A DNA stretch of 23,285 bases from CAYNTC01 sp964432925 (GTDB lineage: Bacteria; Planctomycetota; Phycisphaerae; Sedimentisphaerales; Anaerobacaceae). Positions 17,053 through 23,285 of this stretch are shown here, piece after piece. The stretch covers positions 1 to 23,285 of the forward strand of contig CAYSPM010000026.1 of the NCBI GenBank assembly GCA_964432925.1, written 5' to 3'. Each line of letters opens with the position of its first letter. Positions within the stretch are counted from its first letter, which is position 1. The notes under the pieces were generated by a model that worked only from the letters and a program-made list of their open reading frames with translations, had not been told where the DNA came from and searched no databases. The position numbers and the translations under genes are program-made.

Positions 17053-17152
17053 NNNNNNNNNNNNNNNNNNNNNNNNNNNNNNNNNNNNNNNNNNNNNNNN
17101 NNNNNNNNNNNNNNNNNNNNNNNNNNNNNNNNNNNNNNNNNNNNNNNNNNNN
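17053..17152. other. Assembly gap of 100 undetermined bases
   Basis: Exactly 100 N, the usual placeholder for a scaffold gap of unknown length. It removes the 3' end of the GH116-like gene, so the order and distance of sequence on either side are not certain. Confidence 0.97.
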
Positions 17153-19698
17153 GTCTTTGCAAAAGAAATCAAACGCTTGGAGTCTATTTTTGTAGTGCCG
17201 GTTTTTCTCTGAAGCTCTTTAATATATTGGATCACTAAATGCGTTAATACCGCGCCCGGCCTGGGATAAGCGGCTACGATATAATGAGGTCCCGGGGCTG
17301 ATTCTCCCTCTTCCTGTTCTAATTCGGCCCTTAGGTTATCCGGTGATATTAATGAATTTGCATGCCGGAAGATAACCTTATCCATTTTCTTATATACTTC
17401 TTTGCTCTCCTTGACCAGGCCATAATAATCAAGAAGCTGGGCAAAAACATAATTGGATGTTGTATAGACGTCTTGTCCCTGTTCCGATTCTACCGGACCT
17501 CCATCCTCTGTTCGGCACATAGCCCAGCCCATAAGGGTTCGGTTATTGTCGTAAATTGTCTTGAGGATTTTTTTGGCTTTTGTCTCGGGGATAAAAGGCT
17601 CTTCTCCCATTGCGATCAGTGCCCACAAGGCATCCAGTTGATTGGTCCAGACATCTGTGTTTGTCTTTGACGTAACGGGGTCAAAGCAGGTGACATAATA
17701 TTGCAATCTTTTGCCGCTTCTGTTTTTCGCATCTCGCCACAATTTCTCAAAGCTCTCAGAGGCCTTTTTGAAACAGCCCTGATAATATTTTTGAGCAGCG
17801 GTATCTTTCATTAGCTCGGCCATTTTCATCATTGCCTGGCAGCCGGCCATAAAAGTAGTTGCATCGTATGCATCTACGCCGAACAGGGTTAAATTATCAA
17901 AGGTATTTTTGACTTCACCAGGATTGCCCTCGGGAATGCCGTCTCCATCTATATCAAGCTTTTGTAGATATTCAAATCCGAATTTAAGCGTCTTCCAATT
18001 CTTCTTTAAGAAATCCGTATCGCCTGTGAATTTAACGTTACGCAGTACTCTTGTGGCCAGCTTGGGGAAAAGATCGACCCAATAGTTGTCATTGTACCAG
18101 GCGTAATCACTGACATTACGCAAGGGATGGCCCTTCGGCATAGCACCTACATCATGCGACACAGCACCTTTAACCTTAATAGCATCTCTTATCTGGGTCA
18201 GCGATACGCCTTCGTATTCTTCCGGATGTTCTTCAAAATGCTTTCTTGCTTCAACAAAAGAGGCGTGGTAATGATAATAACGCTCATTAGTATTCTGCCT
18301 CTCAATTGAGTTAACAAAACTCTGACAGAGTTCTTTTTCTATATCCGGGAAAAGTATAAGCAGCACCATGGAATACCAATCTACATCTGAAGGATCGATA
18401 TAGGCATAATCAAAACATTCAAGGAATCTGGCGAAATTATTGCCATTCTTATCTTCAATCCAGACTGCGGCATTCGATAGCGGAAAACTAAATTCGTTTA
18501 GAATCAATCGGGTCAGTCTCAATGCACCATCTTTATCATTCTTATAGGATGGGCTTTGATGTATCTGATCGAATATCCTGCTCTGGATAGTTATTGTTCG
18601 ATTGAGCCATTTCGGGTAATTGGCCAGGGCAATTTTTACCATATCTATGGCTCTGGTTTTTGTATTCTTAAAACTTTTGACGTATTTGCGTTCAAATTTT
18701 TTGCCGTCGATATATCGCTGTTGTGGGAAGTCCAAAGCGATGGCAACCGGTATTTTTATTGTTGCTTTCGGCTTTAATGTAAAAGTAAGACTGATGGCTG
18801 CTCCATAATCTTGATTAGGTATAGGTGCTCTCTTTTCGTAAAAGCTGCCATCATCGTTCAGCAATAAATCCTGTTTAAGCCTGTTCAGGCAAAAAGAGGG
18901 GTGAGTATCAATTTTTACGCCTTTGGTTTCGGCTCGACTGAGCTCGCCGAAGTCCGGTACAGCTATGACCATCCTGTCCTGGCATTCTTTGCTGCCCATA
19001 ACCACTGCCCTTAAGCCGGCAGAGCTAAATTCTTCATGCAGATGGCCCTTCACCGGCGCTGAGCATATATAAACAGTATCCTGATCCGTAGGCTTTAATT
19101 CCTTTTCCTGAAGATTTACCAAAGATGGTCTGGGTATGACCAAAGTAATTTGAAGGGATTTATTAGTAGTATTGGCTACTTCGAATTCCTCTACTGCAAT
19201 AGGCATCAGGGCCTGGTTATTTCCAGAAAGAAAAGGAGAAATTAGTCTTCTTGTCACTGTGACTTTACCCAGCTTGTAGGCCATCTCCGCTAAAGGTGTA
19301 GCTATAGAAATTGAGGTTTGCTTTTCGGAAACCGGCGGATGATAATAATTTTTTAGAGCAGGGACATCATCGGGTCCTTCTACATCCTTGGGATTCCTTG
19401 TAGTTAGCATAAAGAATTTGTCATTTACACGGATAAATGGCGCAGAGGCGAATTGAATTGCGTTTTGATTTAATAAGATCAGTCTGCCGGCGTTATTAAG
19501 TCTATTGTATAAACCTTCGGGAGATATACCTATCGAGCAGGTCGGAGCACCGGCAAGGGCAATGGTATGAGGGAATTGAAGGGTTTTTGACATTCCCTGA
19601 AAATGAACCATCATTTTATTATCTTTATAAATCCTGGATATTTGTGCTCCTGAAATTGTAAAAACATCGCTTATTTTCAAACTACTTTCCTTTGGCAT
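17153..19698 (-). CDS. GH116-like glycosidase, 3' end lost in assembly gap
   Basis: About 848 residues are readable before the gap. The order of blocks matches GH116, the family of non-lysosomal glucosylceramidase (GBA2) and bacterial beta-glucosidases. An N-terminal beta-sandwich half is followed by an alpha/alpha barrel with FLECFDYAYIDPSDVDWY, which aligns with YLEGQEYxMYNTYDVHFY of GBA2 and puts E427 near the nucleophile position. Next come VSHDVGAMP (IPHDIG), FTGDTDFLKKNW, DIDGDGIPEG and NTFDNLTLFGVDAYDATTF, with D601 at the likely acid/base position. No signal peptide is seen, so it is probably cytosolic. GAGGAG lies upstream of the ATG at 19698. Residue roles come from my own alignment by eye. 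The stop codon is not known. Confidence 0.78.
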
Positions 19699-19974
19699 AT
19701 AATTCTCCTCTGTTTTGGTTCACGCTTTTCGTTTCCGCCAAACGGATGGCGGACAAGTTTCTGTCCGCTACCCGCTGTCCGCTGTTCTTTACGCGGTAAA
19801 ACCGCGGAATAATATCAAATAGTATCCTACTTTTCAAGCTTTTTTGACACTGATTTGCCTGCCGCTGAGTGTCTTAGCCAGGTAGTATTTCTTATAATCT
19901 CTACTATCACCTGCCCAATGTTTTCGGCCTGGGCGGACTTGACAGATAAAGGCTGTTGTCAGGTTAAATGTTAA
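19699..19974. other. Spacer with tandem small hairpins, no gene seen
   Basis: TCCGCC (19734-19739) pairs with GGCGGA (19748-19753). Overlapping it, GCGGACA (19749-19755) pairs with TGTCCGC (19762-19768), and a further TGTCCGC lies at 19776-19782. These could pause or end transcription between the peptide gene and the GH116 gene, or be repeat debris: GGCGGACAAGT recurs at 22093-22103. Confidence 0.45.
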
Positions 19975-20106
19975 CTACTTCACCTTAGGATCTATGCTTT
20001 TGCGATTGCAGGCGCAAACACAGTGGCCCCGACAAATACATGATTTATTTGCTCTGATCCCTTTAGTCAAAGATGCTCTTTTCCCTCTAACACTAACCTT
20101 ATTCAT
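19975..20106 (-). CDS. Cysteine-rich peptide, putative precursor for the radical SAM maturase
   Basis: This is a 43-codon gene. The ATG at 20106 is preceded by GGAAGGAG with eight bases between, one of the best ribosome binding sites in the window. The first 22 residues are strongly basic (opening MNKVSVRGKR) and hold no cysteine. The next part is CICRGHCVCAC, with cysteines at 23, 25, 29, 31 and 33 and a histidine at 28. The tail is NRKSIDPKVK. It begins 28 bases after the stop of the radical SAM/SPASM gene, on the same strand. The leader/core layout plus the adjacent maturase points to a ribosomally made, thioether-linked peptide. A small metal-binding protein is the main alternative. Five cysteines do not fit the six-cysteine SCIFF precursors. 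Confidence 0.8.
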   Translation of the reverse strand: MNKVSVRGKRASLTKGIRANKSCICRGHCVCACNRKSIDPKVK

Positions 20107-20134
20107 AATACCAACTCCTTCCTTTTAAAAGGAT

Positions 20135-21463
20135 TTAATTCTTAATGTGAGATATAATTGAGTATAATAAACTTCTTGTGTATTGGCAAAAGTTTGGATT
20201 GGGAGAATCAAATTTTATTCTGTTATAATGGCATCCTCCTCCACAAGTACCTAGAAAAGGGCAGTCTCGGCATTGAGATATGTTAATCGGTGTAGTATTA
20301 GTGAACTTTTTCCAAAGAAGGTGCTGTGAAATATTTTCCCAATCATCTGTCTTGATAAAGAACTGCGTGTCATAAAGAAATCCCTGACAGGGACCGATTA
20401 GGCCTGCCGGGTTTACAACAATCTGAGCACCGTAACCTGCGTCACACTCACTAATACTATATGTACCTTCTGTTAATCCCGTGATATAGCGAAGAGTGCG
20501 ACCTTCCATTACTTCGCTACCAAGCATTACGAAATAAGCATTTGCAATATTCTCAGCTGTACGATGCCAAAATCGTTTTTGGTCTTTATGGGACTGATAT
20601 GGCTGTTTAAGTTTGAGATTGAAATTGATTTTTCTCACATTTAAACATGTTAAAAAGAACTTGCAGATATCAACTATTTGATCTGAGTTATCTTCTGTAA
20701 TCGTACAAAGCAGAGAATAATCCAGTCCAGCGTCTTGAGAATCTTTTAACAATCTAACGGCTCTTTGGTAAACATTAAGGCTGCTATTCTTAGATAACCT
20801 AATCTTATTATTGACCTTTTCTGGACCATCTAAAGAGATTCCTATACCTATCTTATACTTTTTAAGAAAATCAACTAAATCTGACCTATAAATCGTGGCA
20901 TTAGTAGTTATTTGAATGTCTACTTGCCAATTGCCCAAATTTTCTCTTATATATTTAATGATTTTTCTTATCCTATTTTCAAAAAGTAATGGCTCACCGC
21001 CGTAAAAAAATATCTTTGCGTCTTCATCGCAGATTGCTAAAAACTTATCGACAGACCGTTTCATAATTTCCAATGACATATTTTGGTGAAGTCCGTAACG
21101 TTTTAAATCTTCGTAGCAATACTTACAACAAAGATTGCATTCATCTGTCACAATTAGAAATAAAGTAACTAATGGTTTCGGCTGACTGATTTTTTTTCTT
21201 ACACGTTTAATTAGGTCTTGATCTTGGCTTTCACGAGTGATAATGATTCCGTTTTTTCTTAGTAATTCCTGTTCGCTAAGAGAAAGAAGACATTTTTCTA
21301 TTCGCTTCTGATAATCCAAGCGACAAACTATAGTATTGGAATTCAAGGAATGAAAAATGACAGCTCTTTCGGGATAAACTATTAACCATCCGAACTCTGA
21401 CCAAGAATATAGACCAGCAAATCTGTTGTTTAATTTGAATATTTGTTGTCCAATTTTTACCAT
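20135..21463 (-). CDS. Radical SAM/SPASM peptide maturase
   Basis: The 442-residue protein has a radical SAM core with C109-x3-C113-x2-C116 in TDECNLCCKYCYE and the SAM-binding FFYGGEP motif. Its C-terminal SPASM domain fits the canonical pattern exactly: C340-x13-G354-x4-C359, then C398-x2-C401-x5-C407-x3-C411, then C426. Seven cysteines can hold two auxiliary iron-sulphur clusters, as in enzymes that form thioether bonds in peptides. About 100 residues precede the core, longer than in anaerobic sulfatase maturases, and may include a leader-binding element. The adjacent 43-residue cysteine-rich peptide is the likely substrate. The ribosome binding site is weak (GAGAAT). No transporter or protease gene is next to it. 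Enzyme class is sure, substrate inferred. Confidence 0.93.
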   Translation of the reverse strand: MVKIGQQIFKLNNRFAGLYSWSEFGWLIVYPERAVIFHSLNSNTIVCRLDYQKRIEKCLLSLSEQELLRKNGIIITRESQDQDLIKRVRKKISQPKPLVTLFLIVTDECNLCCKYCYEDLKRYGLHQNMSLEIMKRSVDKFLAICDEDAKIFFYGGEPLLFENRIRKIIKYIRENLGNWQVDIQITTNATIYRSDLVDFLKKYKIGIGISLDGPEKVNNKIRLSKNSSLNVYQRAVRLLKDSQDAGLDYSLLCTITEDNSDQIVDICKFFLTCLNVRKINFNLKLKQPYQSHKDQKRFWHRTAENIANAYFVMLGSEVMEGRTLRYITGLTEGTYSISECDAGYGAQIVVNPAGLIGPCQGFLYDTQFFIKTDDWENISQHLLWKKFTNTTPINISQCRDCPFLGTCGGGCHYNRIKFDSPNPNFCQYTRSLLYSIISHIKN

Positions 21464-21581
21464 ATGTAATTCTCGGAAAAACTTGATACCACTTGGTGAA
21501 CTGTATTAACTTTTCACTTCCTCACTCAATTCTATCCATACCGAGTTATTTCTCAATGGCAAAATGATCCATGCGGGCCAG

Positions 21582-21626
21582 GGTTAAAAGGAAATCGGAA
21601 TCTTGACAATTAAGCGCGTTTTAACC
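21582..21626. repeat. Inverted repeat GGTTAAAA / TTTTAACC
   Basis: The arms at 21582-21589 and 21619-21626 are perfect inverted copies with a 29-base loop. The loop holds TTGACAAT. Confidence 0.4.
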
Positions 21627-21630
21627 TTTT

Positions 21631-21665
21631 GCCTGCCCTGCGTAGTTCTTAGGCAAAGCGGGGTG
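21631..21665. repeat. 35-bp interspersed repeat, copy A
   Basis: GCCTGCCCTGCGTAGTT at one end and AAGCGGGGTG at the other. It agrees with copy B (22152-22186) at 27 of 35 positions without gaps; the differences are concentrated in the middle. Confidence 0.65.
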
Positions 21666-21773
21666 ATGATCATTTCGTGGCAAAAAAACAAGATAGTGTT
21701 AATCCTCCTTCGATAAATCTTCCGACTTCGCTTAAGTTTCCTCTTTCACTAACGCTAAGGAGGACAGGACGCC

Positions 21774-21796
21774 GGACAAGTCGGAGGACAAGTCGG
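21774..21796. repeat. Tandem GGACAAGTCGG repeat
   Basis: Two perfect 11-base copies at 21774-21784 and 21786-21796. An inverted copy of part of it, TCCGACTT, lies at 21721-21728, so a hairpin with AAGTCGGA (21778-21785) is possible. Confidence 0.5.
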
Positions 21797-21807
21797 TGTC
21801 AAAAAAA

Positions 21808-21892
21808 CCCTGCCACCTTGCTCCGCCGACCTCGCTTCGCTATAGCTACGCGAAGGCGAGAGCGGCTATGCAAAGGCAAGTAAATGGCAGGG
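21808..21892. repeat. 85-bp imperfect hairpin element
   Basis: The ends CCCTGCCA (21808-21815) and TGGCAGGG (21885-21892) are perfect inverted copies. Inside, CTCGC-TTCGC and GCGAAGGCGAG form a second stem around TATAGCTAC. Nested inverted repeats like this are typical of non-autonomous REP-like or MITE-like elements. Confidence 0.55.
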
Positions 21893-21944
21893 CTATTGAT
21901 AACTGCATAAATAATGATAAAACACAAGAAGCATAGAACAACAA

Positions 21945-22018
21945 TGTCATTCCCGCGAAGGCGGGAATCCAGTTATTTTAATAGCGTTTTCTGGACTCCT
22001 GCTTGCGCAGGAGTGACA
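21945..22018. repeat. 74-bp REP/MITE-like element with 28-bp inverted ends
   Basis: The left arm (21945-21972, TGTCATTCCCGCGAAGGCGG...) and right arm (21991-22018) are imperfect inverted copies separated by 18 AT-rich bases. Each arm is itself a small hairpin (TTCCCGC/GCGGGAA and ACTCCTGC/GCAGGAGT). I recall the pattern, ATTCCCGCgaaGGCGGGAATCCAG facing CTGGACTCCTGC...GCAGGAGTGAC, from intergenic repeats in many bacterial phyla. Confidence 0.8.
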
Positions 22019-22113
22019 AATCGGAACAATTTCCATTAATATTAGTTTTACAGGTATCAATAAACAAAAATATTTCTGTGCCCTGCGCCATAGGCGGACA
22101 AGTCCGTGCTACC

Positions 22114-22136
22114 TGTCCTGAGCAAGTTGTCGAAGG
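22114..22136. repeat. Variant of a common CCTGAGC...GTCGAAGG palindromic repeat
   Basis: TGTCCTGAGCAAGTTGTCGAAGGA resembles the widespread intergenic repeat TCCTTCGACAAGCTCAGGACA read in reverse, with extra bases in the centre. The assignment is by recollection of that repeat. Confidence 0.5.
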
Positions 22137-22151
22137 AATCCGCGTTAATCC

Positions 22152-22186
22152 GCCTGCCCTTCGTAGTTGAACAACGAAGCGGGGTG
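22152..22186. repeat. 35-bp interspersed repeat, copy B
   Basis: Homologous to copy A at 21631-21665. This copy has a clear internal stem, TTCGTAGTT facing AACGAA, and ends one base before the GH3 stop codon (22188-22190), so it may supply the 3' end of that transcript. Confidence 0.65.
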
Positions 22187-22187
22187 G

Positions 22188-23285
22188 TTAACAATATGAT
22201 AAATTCAAAGTATGTTTCTTCGGCGCTTTTAGTTTTTTAACGGGAGCAGCTCGCTGAGAACCAAGTTTTATGGGCAATTTAGTTGAACGTGAAGGCTTAA
22301 TCTTTCCAAAAAGCAGATCGGTTGAAACTCTTATAGAATCAGGCGTGCCGCTGAAATTACAGACCACGGCATCAGCCTCCTTCGTTGTGCCTTCTATATA
22401 GGGATAGTTGGTCACAACAACAATTTTATGCTTCGCCGCTTTGAGCTTCTTGATAAGTAATTGATTGTTCCCTGATTTGACTATTCGGGCGTAATAGTTG
22501 GTCATAACCACAAGGTCCGCTTGCTTGGCAAGCTGGAGACACTCGGCAATCTCATCTTCGCTTGCTGCGAAGTCAGTGTCGGTCAGAATCAGATTTGTTG
22601 AATGATTTACCATTGCCTCACAGAACATATGCGTGTGCATATAAGGGTCTTTTCCGCAAAATTCATAAGGAATGCGCTGCTCAATAACCAGCATTTTCCG
22701 CTTCGGATTTAACGGCAGTATCTTTTTATTGTCGCGCATTAGAATCAGGGCCTTTTTAGCAACATCCCAGGAGAAATCGGTAACTTGTTTGCTCATCGCA
22801 TAGCTTTGCGCATATTTGGGGTCCATCTTCCCCGCTTTTGTAAACAAGCCCTGGTCGTACTTCATTCTTAAAAGACGCGTAACAGCCTCATCGACCCTGT
22901 CTTCAGAAAGCTCGCCTTTTTCGACGGCCTGTTTAATTCCAAAAAAGCACTGCGACCTCGATTCATCATCAGCTTTCAAGAGTATCGTATCGCAGCCTGC
23001 CTTTATCGCTAATGCACAGGCCCTCGGAAGAGGCCATTTTTTCAAGATAGCAGCCATACCGATAGCGTCGGAAACAATAACACCCTCGAATCCTAATTCG
23101 TTTCTTAAAAGCCCGGTAAGGATTCTTTCTGATAAAGTCGTAGGGAATTTATCATCATATGCGGGATAAACGGAATGCCCCGTCATAATAGCTTTTACTC
23201 CTGCATCTATTGCTGCCTTGAAAGGATATAATTCAACCTCCTTCATTCTCTTTTTATCAGCTCTTATTATATCCAGCACGTCATG
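22188..23285 (-). CDS. GH3 family glycoside hydrolase (5' end outside window)
   Basis: The frame is open through the right edge (HDVLDIIRADKK...), so the N-terminal part is missing and the apparent GTG at 23279 is probably internal. The visible 365 or so residues cover the end of the GH3 barrel and a following C-terminal domain. ELYPFKAAIDAGVKAIMTGH is the conserved strand after the substrate-binding residues. GFEGVIVSDAIGM carries the aspartate nucleophile (D codon at 23067-23069). DEAVTRLLRMKYDQGLF closes the barrel. The C-terminal domain ends in a lysine-rich tail (about the last 35 residues). The enzyme is likely a beta-N-acetylglucosaminidase or beta-glucosidase; the visible part does not decide. 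No H-containing acid/base loop of NagZ enzymes can be checked here. Confidence 0.9.
   Translation of the reverse strand, partial: HDVLDIIRADKKRMKEVELYPFKAAIDAGVKAIMTGHSVYPAYDDKFPTTLSERILTGLLRNELGFEGVIVSDAIGMAAILKKWPLPRACALAIKAGCDTILLKADDESRSQCFFGIKQAVEKGELSEDRVDEAVTRLLRMKYDQGLFTKAGKMDPKYAQSYAMSKQVTDFSWDVAKKALILMRDNKKILPLNPKRKMLVIEQRIPYEFCGKDPYMHTHMFCEAMVNHSTNLILTDTDFAASEDEIAECLQLAKQADLVVMTNYYARIVKSGNNQLLIKKLKAAKHKIVVVTNYPYIEGTTKEADAVVCNFSGTPDSIRVSTDLLFGKIKPSRSTKLPIKLGSQRAAPVKKLKAPKKHTLNLSYC

Larger units (their letters stand above)
21464..22187. other. Repeat-rich non-coding spacer
   Basis: The 724 bases between the GH3 and radical SAM genes hold at least five kinds of short repeat and no credible gene. 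A 68-codon plus-strand frame at 21677-21883 is made of repeat sequence. The individual repeats are listed separately. Confidence 0.7.

Noticed and set aside
21677..21883. 68-codon plus-strand frame rich in arginine
   Set aside because: It is built from the tandem and inverted repeats of the spacer, has no ribosome binding site and no family resemblance.
1..23285. CRISPR arrays, tRNA or rRNA genes, insertion sequence transposases
   Set aside because: No regularly spaced repeats, no tRNA-like cloverleaf ends and no transposase motifs were seen on reading.

Overview
The window looks like part of a metagenome-assembled scaffold (100 undetermined bases at 17053-17152) from an anaerobic, polysaccharide-degrading bacterium. 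The best guess is Planctomycetota, Phycisphaerae-like. This rests on the broken beta-helix/dockerin-type gene tail, the TGS GTPase of the DRG/Obg type, the DUF2284 protein and the load of secreted glycoside hydrolases. The placement is inference; no rRNA or tRNA gene is visible.

Left part (1-9250) is mostly housekeeping. It holds the C-terminal part of an FRG-domain protein, a DUF2284 metal-binding protein and mutS on the minus strand, then dprA diverging from mutS across a perfect palindrome, and folC. These are followed by a decayed beta-helix/dockerin remnant, a two-gene nucleotidyltransferase module whose reading frames overlap by 59 bases, and a TGS GTPase. Between the FRG and DUF2284 genes lies a decayed second copy of the 3' end of a mutS gene, a footprint of gene replacement or duplication.

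Middle part (9250-17050): an exported metallo-beta-lactamase-fold protein, an exported alkaline phosphatase and an exported GH31 glycosidase with a PA14 insert. About 1.2 kb without a supportable gene follows, then a TIR/deoxyribosyltransferase-like Rossmann protein of a type seen among stress and defence genes.

Right part (17050-23285), minus strand: a GH3 enzyme (cut by the window edge), a 724-bp repeat-rich spacer, a radical SAM/SPASM maturase, a 43-codon cysteine-rich peptide gene, and a GH116-like glycosidase (cut by the gap). The maturase plus peptide is the most interesting item. The enzyme has a textbook radical SAM triad and a seven-cysteine SPASM domain. The small gene 28 bases downstream has a strong ribosome binding site and codes for a basic leader followed by a CxCxxxCxCxC core. 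This reads as a minimal RiPP (thioether peptide) locus.

Genes in the hydrolase, phosphatase and peptide group carry clear AGGAG-type ribosome binding sites. mutS, folC, the GTPase and the nucleotidyltransferase module do not, and two of these have a TATAAT box almost touching the start codon. Short palindromic repeats are scattered through the non-coding stretches and are densest at 21580-22190.
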